DNA from: an uncultured Oscillospiraceae bacterium
GTDB taxonomy: Bacteria; Bacillota; Clostridia; Oscillospirales; Oscillospiraceae
DNA: 7,784 nucleotides
Assembly (NCBI GenBank): GCA_934567115.1
Contig: CAKTJA010000057.1
Location: forward strand, 1-7,784
Direction of reading: 5' to 3'
The translations under genes were made by a program, and so were the position numbers. Under the pieces are notes generated by a model. It made no database searches. It was given only the letters and a program-made list of their open reading frames with translations, and was not told the origin of the DNA. Below, in pieces: positions 1 to 6,321 of the stretch (position 1 is the first letter of the stretch; each line of letters begins with the position of its first letter).

Positions 1-6
1 ACTCAT
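1..6 (-). CDS. Start of an unidentified gene leaving the left edge
   Basis: Only an ATG and the next codon (AGT, Ser) are inside the window. The call rests on a perfect AGGAGG (13-18) six bases upstream of the ATG at 6-4, inside the last codons of the E2-like gene. The gene would therefore overlap or abut the end of that gene and be its translationally linked neighbour. Nothing can be said about its product. Confidence 0.6.
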
Positions 7-880
7 AATCAACCTCCTGATCAAATGGAAGCTCGAGCAGCTCGGGGTGCGCGAGCAGGTGCTTGAAGAGACGAATGCTCTTGGAATAGTAGTAGCCGTC
101 GGCGATGCGCTCGTCGATGGTGAAGCCGAGATCGACCGTTTCACGCATGCCGACAAGGCCGTTCTGGTCGTAAAGGGGGGTCCACTTTTTCTCGCCGATG
201 ACGCAGAAGAAGGAGCAGGTCCCCCAATTCGTCAAATGGTGATAGCCGCTTTTAAGCCGGATGGACCCGAGGTTGGAGAGGAAGACCGAGGCGTAATTCG
301 GGTCCGCCCCAACCAGAAATTCCGGGCACCAGCCGTGCCGGTCGAGCCAGCGGATGAAGCGCACCGCCGCCTTCGAAAGAAAGCGCGGGAGCCTGTTGAG
401 GATATCCATGCTGTTGTCGGTGGTGTTGAGCTTTTTCTGGTCGCGGCAGGCCGTGACGCGCTTGAAGATCTCGTCGTGAACGGTGTCCACGGTGTCCGAG
501 CCCTTTGCCTCAAGCAGGGCGACGGCCTCCTCGCTGCCGTCGGAGAACTCCTTCTTGATGACGAAGCCCGCCGTGACCTTGTTCCGCTGATAGTAATTTT
601 CGTTGGCGTAGAAGCGGTTGAGCTTGGGCCGCAGCGTGACGGTCTTGACGAGCGCGGCCACAATGACATGGAAAAAGGTGTACTTGAAGGCGGCGCCCTC
701 GGCGTTCTTTCGGGCGATGTAATCCTTGATCGGCTCAAGGTCGATGCGCTCGGCGATGTAGGCCTCGTTGTCCGCGCGGTTCGGATAGATCACGCCCATG
801 ATGAAATGAAGGGCGTCTGTATTGCGGATAAGCGACGCGTCTCTGCGGTCGCCCCATCGTCTCTTCGGAGTGTCGCTCAT
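1..880 (-). CDS. Stand-alone 2-oxoacid dehydrogenase E2/CAT-like acyltransferase domain protein, 3' end at window edge
   Basis: The frame is open from the ATG at 880 to base 1 (293 codons) and probably stops just outside, because the next gene's RBS and ATG sit at 18-4. The fold is that of the E2 catalytic / chloramphenicol acetyltransferase superfamily. FHVIVAALVKT near residues 69-79 matches the E2 helix, SNLGSI at 202-207 matches the E2 SNLG strand, and DERIADG at 256-262 sits where E2 enzymes carry DHRxxDG. The catalytic histidine is thus glutamate (E257), so normal acyl transfer from dihydrolipoamide or CoA is doubtful. There is no lipoyl domain or peripheral-subunit-binding domain, so it is not a pyruvate-dehydrogenase-type E2. 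The start overlaps the stop of the GDPD gene as ATGA (877-880), implying coupled translation. I recall similar short E2-like proteins in clostridia; their function is not known to me. Confidence 0.85.
   Translation of the reverse strand, partial: MSDTPKRRWGDRRDASLIRNTDALHFIMGVIYPNRADNEAYIAERIDLEPIKDYIARKNAEGAAFKYTFFHVIVAALVKTVTLRPKLNRFYANENYYQRNKVTAGFVIKKEFSDGSEEAVALLEAKGSDTVDTVHDEIFKRVTACRDQKKLNTTDNSMDILNRLPRFLSKAAVRFIRWLDRHGWCPEFLVGADPNYASVFLSNLGSIRLKSGYHHLTNWGTCSFFCVIGEKKWTPLYDQNGLVGMRETVDLGFTIDERIADGYYYSKSIRLFKHLLAHPELLELPFDQEVDYE
13..18 (-). promoter_or_regulatory. Ribosome binding site for the left-edge gene
   Basis: AGGAGG on the minus strand, with a 6-nt spacer to an ATG at 6-4. It lies within the 3' end of the E2-like coding sequence, so the two genes are packed without a gap. 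Confidence 0.65.
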
Positions 881-1743
881 GGCGTGTCCTCTTTTCTCTC
901 TGATTTTTTCTCTGTCTCCTTCGGGGTGAAGCCCTCGAAGATCGCCTGTGCGCCCTCGCGCTCGGCGGCGTCCAGATCCTCCTGTGAACGGATCGTCCAA
1001 TAGAAAATGTGCGCGCCGTAAAGCGCACGGCACAGGCGGGGCGCATAGCGCCGCCGGTCCTCGAATTTATAGGCGATGAAGTCGGGCACCGCCGCGGCGT
1101 TGAAAAGCAGATTCGTCAGCAAAAAGCCGAGAAAATGCTGGAAGCCCTTGACGTCCTTGCGGAAATTTTCGGAAAGCTGCCCGCGTATGACCTCCGGACG
1201 GAAGGCGCGCAGCCACATCAGGCAGCGGGGGTCAAAGCTTTCGATGCAGTAGGGGACGCGGAAGCGGTCAAGCTCCTCAACCGTGCGCTCGGCGAGGGCG
1301 GCGTGGTTGCCGCGAAAGCTTTTCAGCTCGATCAAAAGCGGCAGACCGGTGTCGTTGTAAAGCGAAAGCACTTCACACAGCTGCGGAATATGCTCCGGCG
1401 TTCCGCCGAGGCTGTAGTCCCGCAGCTCCTTCGCGGTGAGGCTTTCGATCAAGCCGCCGCGCCCGGTCATGCGCTGCAGCTCGCTGTCGTGGAAAACGGC
1501 GAGCGTGCCGTCGGAGAGCAGATGAACGTCCAGCTCTGAGGCGAAGCCGTGCCGCACGGCGCGGCGAAACGCGGCGAGGGAGTTTTCCGGTACGCCGTCC
1601 TCCGCGTGGTGCAGCCCCCGGTGGGCGTAGCGACGCCCCTCCAGCGCCGACCAGCTTGGGTGATTGGCGCGGCTGTGCAGAAAAAAGAGCCAGACCGACA
1701 CGGCAAAAAGCGCGAAACAGATAATTAATTGTATAGTTTTCAC
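877..1743 (-). CDS. Membrane-anchored glycerophosphodiester phosphodiesterase (GDPD family)
   Basis: A 288-aa protein with an N-terminal hydrophobic segment (about residues 4-22), then a GDPD TIM-barrel. Family motifs in order: HRG at 41-43, PENS at 52-55, ELD at 70-72 (metal-binding E70 and D72), FHD at 84-86 (H85 the second catalytic histidine), IELK at 138-141, and YWTIRS with W249. The expected reaction is hydrolysis of glycerophosphodiesters to glycerol-3-phosphate and an alcohol, probably at the outer membrane face given the anchor. The C-terminal tail after about 275 is highly charged (KETEKKSERKED). Translation starts at GTG (1743-1741): an in-frame TGA at 1752-1750 excludes an earlier start, and the RBS (AAGAAGTG) is weak. 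It lies 35 nt after the MFS gene and overlaps the E2-like gene by 4 nt, so expression is probably operonic. The substrate cannot be read from sequence; lipid or teichoic-acid headgroups are possible. Confidence 0.9.
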   Translation of the reverse strand: MKTIQLIICFALFAVSVWLFFLHSRANHPSWSALEGRRYAHRGLHHAEDGVPENSLAAFRRAVRHGFASELDVHLLSDGTLAVFHDSELQRMTGRGGLIESLTAKELRDYSLGGTPEHIPQLCEVLSLYNDTGLPLLIELKSFRGNHAALAERTVEELDRFRVPYCIESFDPRCLMWLRAFRPEVIRGQLSENFRKDVKGFQHFLGFLLTNLLFNAAAVPDFIAYKFEDRRRYAPRLCRALYGAHIFYWTIRSQEDLDAAEREGAQAIFEGFTPKETEKKSERKEDTP

Positions 1744-1778
1744 GAAATATCACTTCTTGTTATCGGTTTATGCGGAAA

Positions 1779-3116
1779 TCAGGCGTCCATATCCTCAAAC
1801 GCGGCAAGCCCGCGCCGCGCCTGTGCGCGCACGTCGCCGTGACGGACAAAGTGCATGGTGACGAAGCTGCACGCGACGAAGAACGCCGCGTAGGGGAACA
1901 GGACCGTATAGCTGACGTGCTTGAGAAGGGAGCCAGCGAGCACGGGCGTGACGACCTGCGCCGCCATGGAGAAGGCGTAGTAGTAGCCGGTGAACTTCCC
2001 GGCGTCGCCGCCCCGGCACATCTCGACGACCATGGGAAAGCTGTTGACGTTGATCGCCGCCCAGGCGAAGCCGATCAGCGCGAAGATCAGAAACGTGAAC
2101 GCATTGATCGTGTGAAGGCGGGCGGTGAGAAAATAGCAGAGCAGAAAGCAGACGGCGAGAAGCAGCACGCCGAGCTGGACGGTCCGCTTCCGCCCGATGC
2201 GGGAGGCGAGCTGCCCGATGGGAAGGTAGGAGACGATCGCCCCGCCGGTGGCGACGAGCAGACACTTCGATGCGCTGCCGAGGCCCTGTCCCATGACGCG
2301 GGCGGCGTAGGCGGTCCACCAGGTCGTTACGCCGTTGTAGCCGATGTACCACAGCGCGATGGACAGCAGAAGAAAAATGAGGCTGCGCCGCACCTCGCGC
2401 GGCAGAGCCGCCGAGCCGTCCGCGCCTTCACTCTCCTCTTCGTCGGGCGAAGGGTCGGGGCGCCGCGCCTCACGCGCGGCTGCGGAAAGCTCCGGCTCGC
2501 GCACGGTGAGAAAGAGGACCAGCACGGATACGAGCATCAGCGCCGAGATCGTCAGGAACAGCGGCTGATAGTCCACATGGGAAAGGCCCTGCGTTTTGGC
2601 GGCGGGGTACATCACTGCGGCGACGGCGAGACAGAGCATGCCGCCGACCGCGCCCATCAGATTGATCACGGCGTTCGCCCGGCTGCGCAGAGGCTTGGGC
2701 GTCACGTCCGGCATCAGGGCGACGGCGGGGGAGCGGTACACGCCCATGGCGACCAGCAGCAGCCCGAGCGTGACGATGAACAGCGTGAGCGCGGCGGGCG
2801 CGGCGGTCTGCGCAAAGCGGTTGTCGATGACCGGAAGCAGGTTCATCAGCGCTGCGGCGCTGACGGTGCCGAAGAGAATGAACGGCATGCGCCGCCCGAT
2901 GCGCGTGCTTGTCCGGTCGGACAGCGCGCCGAACAGCGGCAGCAGAAAGAGCGCGAGAATATTGTCCGCCGCCATGATGAGGCCCGAAAGCGACTCGTCA
3001 AGGTAAAAGGTGTTGGTGAGTATCAGCGGCACGATGTTGTCGTACAGCTGCCAGAACGCGCAGATGGACAGGAAGGCGAGGCCGACAAGGGCGGTCTGCC
3101 GGTAGTTGAGCTTCAT
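1779..3116 (-). CDS. MFS transporter, SLC45/GPH-like
   Basis: A 445-aa multi-helix protein with the major facilitator pattern. Motif A lies between helices 2 and 3 (residues 63-76, GALSDR...GRR), with a second copy in the C-terminal half (ASRIGRKR). The stretch at 129-155 (SPAVALMPDVTP then RSRANA) is typical of bacterial SLC45/sucrose-transporter-like MFS proteins. A long, strongly acidic cytoplasmic loop (about 206-244) joins the two six-helix halves. I chose the ATG at 3116 because AAGGAG (3125-3130) sits 8 nt upstream. An in-frame ATG at 3212 would add 32 mostly basic residues without membrane character and would lie upstream of the predicted transcript start. It is the first gene of a unit with GDPD and the E2-like protein. 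A proton-coupled sugar or glycoside is a reasonable substrate class by family, but the substrate is not determined. Confidence 0.88.
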   Translation of the reverse strand: MKLNYRQTALVGLAFLSICAFWQLYDNIVPLILTNTFYLDESLSGLIMAADNILALFLLPLFGALSDRTSTRIGRRMPFILFGTVSAAALMNLLPVIDNRFAQTAAPAALTLFIVTLGLLLVAMGVYRSPAVALMPDVTPKPLRSRANAVINLMGAVGGMLCLAVAAVMYPAAKTQGLSHVDYQPLFLTISALMLVSVLVLFLTVREPELSAAAREARRPDPSPDEEESEGADGSAALPREVRRSLIFLLLSIALWYIGYNGVTTWWTAYAARVMGQGLGSASKCLLVATGGAIVSYLPIGQLASRIGRKRTVQLGVLLLAVCFLLCYFLTARLHTINAFTFLIFALIGFAWAAINVNSFPMVVEMCRGGDAGKFTGYYYAFSMAAQVVTPVLAGSLLKHVSYTVLFPYAAFFVACSFVTMHFVRHGDVRAQARRGLAAFEDMDA

Positions 3117-3124
3117 GCGTTTTT

Positions 3125-3130
3125 CTCCTT
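3125..3130 (-). promoter_or_regulatory. RBS fixing the MFS transporter start
   Basis: AAGGAG on the minus strand with an 8-nt spacer to the ATG at 3116-3114. It decides the start in favour of MKLNYRQ over the longer in-frame ATG at 3212. Confidence 0.8.
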
Positions 3131-3183
3131 TTCTTTCTCGGGAGAGCGGCCCGCCGCAGGCTTTCCGCCGACGGACCATGCGT

Positions 3184-3212
3184 AGAATAGCACAAAAGCG
3201 CGGCGTTGACAA
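3184..3212 (-). promoter_or_regulatory. Predicted promoter of the MFS-GDPD-E2-like unit
   Basis: Minus-strand TTGTCA (3207-3212, 5/6 to consensus), a 17-bp spacer, then TATTCT (3184-3189, 4/6) preceded by TGC, an extended -10. Transcription would start near 3177, about 60 nt before the MFS ATG. The -35 falls in the loop of the hairpin at 3195-3224 and the spacer runs through its 3' arm, so promoter and upstream terminator share the same bases. Confidence 0.6.
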
Positions 3213-3224
3213 GCGCCGCGCTTT
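3195..3224 (-). terminator. Hairpin terminator after the XRE/membrane-protein unit
   Basis: A perfect 11-bp inverted repeat, AAAGCGCGGCG (3195-3205) and CGCCGCGCTTT (3214-3224), with an 8-nt loop. Read on the minus strand, the 3' arm runs into TTTTGTGC, a short U-rich stretch. It lies 42 nt after the stop codon of the membrane protein. The tract is short, so termination may be incomplete. Confidence 0.65.
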
Positions 3225-3266
3225 CGCTTAATACTTTTTTAAGATTTTCCCCGGTTCGACAGCGCC

Positions 3267-3674
3267 TCAGTATTTCCGGTTGAAACGCCAGAAAAAGACG
3301 GTGTACAGCAGTCCCTGAAGGCAGGTCAGGCCGCAGAGCACCTGCCCGACAAGCGGCTGCTCGAACACTAGGATCGCCAGCAGCGCCGCGGCGAGCTGAA
3401 CGTAGATGCTAATGAAAAAAGCCATGCTGCGTGCCTTGTTTGCCACATACGCCGTGCGCTCGTCCGTGAGCGAGGCCTCGTAGTCCGCCGCCCGCTCCGG
3501 ATCGCTGCCGAGCCGGTGCACCCGAAGCAGCCGCACCGCGCCGCAGGCGATGAAGCCGCCGCCGAAGCCGCTGAGCAGCGAGCCGTCGGTGCCGGAGAGA
3601 CAGCCGGCGGCCAGAAGGGCCGCGCCGGCGATAAGCCAGAATATGCCGAAATTCCTTTGAGCCGTGAGTTTCAT
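3267..3674 (-). CDS. Small four-helix membrane protein partnered with an XRE regulator
   Basis: A 135-aa protein with four predicted transmembrane helices at about 9-26, 33-50, 84-104 and 108-128. A polar central loop (51-83) carries DERTAYVANKAR at 71-82. A DER...KA motif between helix pairs is common in small uncharacterised membrane proteins encoded next to short XRE regulators, such as those annotated as DUF2178-like; I cannot assign the exact family. Its ATG overlaps the regulator's TGA (ATGA, 3671-3674), and its AGGAGG lies inside the regulator's last codons, so the two are made together. A hairpin at 3195-3224 ends the unit. No catalytic residues are visible. A role in membrane sensing or in restraining the regulator is only a guess from the gene pairing. 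Confidence 0.8.
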   Translation of the reverse strand: MKLTAQRNFGIFWLIAGAALLAAGCLSGTDGSLLSGFGGGFIACGAVRLLRVHRLGSDPERAADYEASLTDERTAYVANKARSMAFFISIYVQLAAALLAILVFEQPLVGQVLCGLTCLQGLLYTVFFWRFNRKY

Positions 3675-3874
3675 TCCTCTTCCTCCTCAAAAATAAAAAC
3701 GTCTTCGATCCGCTGTCCGAAAAGCTTTGCCACGCCGTGGGCCAGCAGAATGGATGGATTGTAGCGCCCGCTTTCCAGCGAGATAATGGTCTGCCGCGAA
3801 ACGCCGAGCGCGGCGGAAAGCTGCTGCTGCGTCATGCCGCGCGCCTTGCGAAGTTGTTCGATCCGATTTTTCAT
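3671..3874 (-). CDS. Short XRE/Cro-family helix-turn-helix transcriptional regulator
   Basis: A 67-aa protein, essentially one HTH_3 domain. The helix-turn-helix covers about residues 14-37 (MTQQQLSAALGVSRQTIISL), with the family's E34-x-G36-R37-Y38-x-P40-S41 signature. It ends VFIF followed by five glutamates; these codons also form the RBS of the next gene. It has no dimerisation or ligand domain beyond the HTH core, as is usual in this 65-70 aa subgroup. The start at 3874 has CGGAG (3881-3885) 6 nt upstream. A near-consensus promoter and two inverted repeats lie just upstream, pointing to autoregulation. It is coupled to the four-helix membrane protein by a 4-nt overlap. DNA-binding function is near certain; targets beyond its own promoter are unknown. 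Confidence 0.92.
   Translation of the reverse strand: MKNRIEQLRKARGMTQQQLSAALGVSRQTIISLESGRYNPSILLAHGVAKLFGQRIEDVFIFEEEEE
3682..3687 (-). promoter_or_regulatory. RBS of the membrane protein embedded in the regulator's glutamate codons
   Basis: AGGAGG on the minus strand, 7 nt before the ATG at 3674-3672. It is supplied by the GAG GAG GAA run encoding the C-terminal glutamates of the XRE protein. Confidence 0.8.
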
Positions 3875-3895
3875 AGGCTGCTCCGTTTCTAAAAA

Positions 3896-3911
3896 GTAAA
3901 GCTTGCTTTAC
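3896..3911. promoter_or_regulatory. Operator O1: perfect inverted repeat at the XRE transcription start
   Basis: GTAAAGC-TT-GCTTTAC, two 7-bp arms with perfect symmetry and a 2-bp centre. It lies 7 bp downstream of the -10 box of the minus-strand promoter, covering about +1 to +16. A repressor bound here would block initiation. The XRE protein encoded immediately downstream is the obvious candidate ligand (inference). Confidence 0.65.
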
Positions 3912-3918
3912 ATTACGG

Positions 3919-3947
3919 AGTATAGCACAGTCTGCCGGTCGTGTCAA
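3919..3947 (-). promoter_or_regulatory. Promoter of the XRE/membrane-protein unit
   Basis: Minus-strand TTGACA (3942-3947, 6/6), a 17-bp spacer and TATACT (3919-3924, 5/6) preceded by TGC as an extended -10. Predicted start of transcription is near 3912, about 38 nt before the ATG. Such a strong promoter fits a unit held down by a repressor. Confidence 0.8.
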
Positions 3948-3958
3948 GTGTGCTTTAC
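3943..3958. promoter_or_regulatory. Operator O2: imperfect copy of the GTAAAGC repeat over the -35 box
   Basis: On the minus strand GTAAAGC-AC-ACTTGAC: the first arm is identical to O1 and the second matches 5 of 7 bases. It overlaps the -35 hexamer. Its centre is 47 bp from the centre of O1, so the two sites bracket the promoter. Confidence 0.5.
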
Positions 3959-4016
3959 ATTTTTTGAGAAAGAAACGGGGGAGTGCGATAAACGGAAAGA
4001 AACGCCGGATTTGCAA

Positions 4017-4045
4017 TTGATTTCAGCTTAAATGTTTGATATAAT
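4017..4045 (+). promoter_or_regulatory. Promoter of the rpe-recR-lysR-phosphatase operon
   Basis: TTGATT (4017-4022, 4/6), a 17-bp spacer and a perfect TATAAT (4040-4045) with TGA before it as an extended -10. Transcription should start near 4052, giving a leader of about 30 nt with GGGGG as the probable RBS before the rpe ATG. It is back to back with the XRE promoter, the two -35 boxes being about 70 bp apart. Confidence 0.75.
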
Positions 4046-4081
4046 AACTATAATATATCGTAATACAGGGGGCGTTTTTCC

Positions 4082-4732
4082 ATGAATATCAAGATCGCGC
4101 CGTCGATCCTTTCCGCCGACTTTGCGAATCTCGAGCGGGATATCGCGCGGATCTCCTCCGCCGACTACGTTCACGTCGATGTGATGGACGGGCGGTTCGT
4201 GCCGAACATCACGATCGGCATTCCCGTGGTCCGCGCCATCCGTGCTGTGACGGAGCTTCCGCTGGACGTGCATCTGATGATCGAGCAGCCCGCGCGCTAC
4301 GTCGGGCAGTTCTGCGATGCGGGGGCGGATATCGTGACGGTGCATGTGGAGGCCGACTTTCCGGAGGATATCCACGCGGCGCTGCGGACGATCCATGAAA
4401 AAGGGAAGCGGGCCGGCGTCGTTCTCAAGCCCGACACCCGCGCCGAGGCGGCGCTTGCGTTTCTTGAGGAATGCGACATGGTGCTGGTGATGACGGTGGA
4501 GCCGGGCTTCGGTGGGCAGAAATTCATGGCCGACATGATGCCGAAGGTCGCGCAGCTTCGCGCGTGGATCGACGGGCGCGGCCTCCCCTGCGAGCTGGAG
4601 GTCGACGGCGGCGTGGACGTTGCCACGCGCGGCGCGTGCGTCGAGGCGGGGGCCAACGTTCTGGTCGCGGGAAGCGCGGTCTATAAGGCGGCGGACATCC
4701 CCGCGAAGATCCGCGCGCTCAGAGAGGGCTGA
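4082..4732 (+). CDS. rpe: Ribulose-phosphate 3-epimerase
   Basis: A 216-aa cytosolic TIM-barrel enzyme interconverting D-ribulose 5-phosphate and D-xylulose 5-phosphate in the pentose phosphate pathway. It has the usual family length. The N-terminal IAPSILSADFANL (5-17) is the family signature. The metal and acid/base residues are all present: H31 and D33 in HVDVMDG, H64 in DVHLMI, and D176 in EVDGG. The phosphate-binding VEPGFGGQKF lies at 140-149. The start is set by a G-rich RBS (CAGGGGG) about 8 nt upstream of the ATG and by the promoter at 4017-4045. It is the first gene of the plus-strand operon, with recR starting 4 nt after its stop. Nothing is missing or odd. Confidence 0.96.
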   Translation: MNIKIAPSILSADFANLERDIARISSADYVHVDVMDGRFVPNITIGIPVVRAIRAVTELPLDVHLMIEQPARYVGQFCDAGADIVTVHVEADFPEDIHAALRTIHEKGKRAGVVLKPDTRAEAALAFLEECDMVLVMTVEPGFGGQKFMADMMPKVAQLRAWIDGRGLPCELEVDGGVDVATRGACVEAGANVLVAGSAVYKAADIPAKIRALREG

Positions 4733-4736
4733 GACG

Positions 4737-5336
4737 ATGGAGTATTTTCCCGCAGCGCTGGAAAAGCTGGTCGAGCAGTTCGCGCGTCTGCCGGGCATCG
4801 GCGGGAAGAGCGCGCAGCGGCTGGCGTTCCATGTGCTCAGCCTGAGCGGTGAGGAGGCGCAGGAGTTTGCCGACGCGATCGTGGAGGCGAAGAAAAAGGT
4901 GACCTGCTGCCCGGTGTGCCGGAACCTGACCGACGGGGGGCTGTGTCCCATCTGCGCCTCGCCGAGGCGCGACGCGCGGGTGATCTGCGTTGTGGCGGAC
5001 GCGCGCGACGTGGCGGCGCTGGAGCGGTCGCACGAATATGGGGGGCGCTATCATGTGCTCCACGGCGTGCTCTCGCCGATGAACCACGTCGGCCCGGACG
5101 ATCTGGAGATCAAGCCCCTGATCGAGCGCGTGGCGGAGGGCGGCGTTGAGGAGGTCATCATGGCGACCAATCCGGACACCGAGGGCGAGGCCACGGCGAT
5201 GTATCTTGCAAGGCTGCTGCGCCCCTTCGGCGTGAAGGTCACGCGGCTGGCCTACGGCGTTCCCGTGGGCGGGCACCTTGAGTTCGCCGACGACGCGACG
5301 CTTATGCGCGCGTTGGAGGGCAGACGCGAGATTTGA
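4737..5336 (+). CDS. recR: Recombination protein RecR
   Basis: A 199-aa protein of normal RecR length. It acts with RecO (and RecF) to load RecA at single-strand gaps. Domains in order: helix-hairpin-helix at about 8-35 (LPGIGGKSAQRLAFHVL); a four-cysteine zinc finger, C58-x2-C61 with C70-x2-C73, in the CPVCRNLTDGGLCPIC context; and a Toprim domain from about 80, including ATNPDTEGEATAMYLARLL and the C-terminal GVPVGGHLEFAD...ALEGRREI typical of Firmicutes. Small departures from the usual sequence are VVADARD where many RecRs have VVE/VVQ plus DP, and SPMNHVGP where SPMDGIGP is common. Neither breaks a known metal site. The ATG at 4737 has GAGAGGG about 8 nt upstream and lies 4 nt after the rpe stop. 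Here recR sits with metabolic genes, not after dnaX/yaaK. Confidence 0.97.
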   Translation: MEYFPAALEKLVEQFARLPGIGGKSAQRLAFHVLSLSGEEAQEFADAIVEAKKKVTCCPVCRNLTDGGLCPICASPRRDARVICVVADARDVAALERSHEYGGRYHVLHGVLSPMNHVGPDDLEIKPLIERVAEGGVEEVIMATNPDTEGEATAMYLARLLRPFGVKVTRLAYGVPVGGHLEFADDATLMRALEGRREI

Positions 5337-5391
5337 GATGAGAGAAGATTCACGGAGAACGCGCCGCAGGGCGGCGGAGAGGGGTTAGCGT

Positions 5392-6321
5392 ATGACGGCA
5401 AAGCTTGAGTTGTACCGCGTGTTTCGCGAGGTCGCGGAGACCGGAAATATTTCCGCCGCCGCACAGAATCTGTATATTTCCCAGTCGGCGGTGAGCCAGA
5501 ATATAAAGCAGCTTGAGGGCGCCTTGCAGACAAGGCTGTTCATCCGCTCGCCGCGCGGCGTGACGCTGACCGACGACGGGCAGATGCTCTTTGAGCATGT
5601 CCGCAGCGCGATGGGCCTGCTGGAAACGGGCGAGGAAAAGCTTGCCCAGACGAGGGCGCTGCAAATGGGAAAGCTGGTGATCGGCGCAAGCGACACGGTG
5701 ACCAGCCAGTTCCTGCTGCCGCATCTGGATTCGTTCCACAGGAAGTACCCGAACATCCGCATCCAGATCGTCAGCGGGCGGAGCCATAAGGTGCTCGGGA
5801 TGCTGCGCTCGGGCAAGGTGGACGTGGCGTTCGCCTCGTCCCCGGGCACGGAGGACGAGGGACTTTCGTGCGTGCCCTGCTTCGCCACGCACGCATGCTT
5901 TGTCGCGGCGGCGGAGTATCCCTGTGATTTTGACCACGCTTTTTCCATGGAGGAGATCGCCGCGATGCCGCTGATCCTGCTTGAGCGCAAGGCCAGCTCG
6001 CGCCTCTATCTGGAAAAATGCTTCCTCAAGCACGGGCTTACGCTCTCGCCGGAGATCGAGCTGGGGGCGCGGAGCCTTCTGGTGGATCTGGCGCGCATCG
6101 GCTTCGGCGTGGCCGGGGTGACGAGAGAGTTCGTGCGGGCGGAGCTGGACAGCGGCGCGATCCGCGAGCTGAAAACCGATTTTGAGATCCCCGCGCGTTC
6201 GGTGGATATGTGTACGCTGCACGACATGCCGCCGAGCGCGGCGACCGCCCGCTTCACACAGGAGGTCGCGCGGCGCGTTGCGCAGGGCGGAGGAACGGAG
6301 GCCGGCGATGAGAAGATATGA
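5392..6321 (+). CDS. LysR-type transcriptional regulator
   Basis: A 309-aa LTTR of standard length. The winged HTH occupies about residues 3-62, with the recognition region ISAAAQNLYISQSAVSQNIK (20-39) and LF-IRSPRGVTLT (49-60). A linker helix runs to about 90, and a periplasmic-binding-protein-like effector domain fills about 91-295 (KLVIGASDTVTSQFLLP, then GKVDVAFAS). It starts at ATG 5392, with AGGGG (5380-5384) 7 nt upstream. It begins 55 nt after recR on the same strand and has no divergent partner, unlike classic LTTRs. Its 3' end overlaps the phosphatase start by 14 nt, so the phosphatase is co-translated and could be a target or partner. The effector is not identifiable from sequence. 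Confidence 0.93.
   Translation: MTAKLELYRVFREVAETGNISAAAQNLYISQSAVSQNIKQLEGALQTRLFIRSPRGVTLTDDGQMLFEHVRSAMGLLETGEEKLAQTRALQMGKLVIGASDTVTSQFLLPHLDSFHRKYPNIRIQIVSGRSHKVLGMLRSGKVDVAFASSPGTEDEGLSCVPCFATHACFVAAAEYPCDFDHAFSMEEIAAMPLILLERKASSRLYLEKCFLKHGLTLSPEIELGARSLLVDLARIGFGVAGVTREFVRAELDSGAIRELKTDFEIPARSVDMCTLHDMPPSAATARFTQEVARRVAQGGGTEAGDEKI

Noticed and set aside
47..1003. 318-codon plus-strand frame opposite the E2-like gene
   Set aside because: The minus strand gives a coherent E2/CAT protein with ATGA coupling to GDPD; the plus product resembles no protein.
1770..3185. Long open frame on the plus strand opposite the MFS transporter (471 codons)
   Set aside because: Its product is low-complexity, rich in Arg, Gly, Asp and Glu, with no motif. 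It is the expected antisense shadow of a GC-rich gene whose minus-strand protein is a clear MFS transporter.
4028..4951. 307-codon minus-strand frame opposite rpe and the start of recR
   Set aside because: It crosses the rpe promoter and two well-supported genes, and has no family features.
5338..5388. Sixteen-codon ORF (MREDSRRTRRR...) between recR and lysR, possible leader peptide
   Set aside because: No RBS at proper distance, no attenuator hairpin nearby, and its arginine richness follows from GC content.
5350..6222. 290-codon minus-strand frame opposite lysR
   Set aside because: Arg/His/Leu-rich composition with no RBS or motif, and the plus strand encodes an unmistakable LysR regulator.
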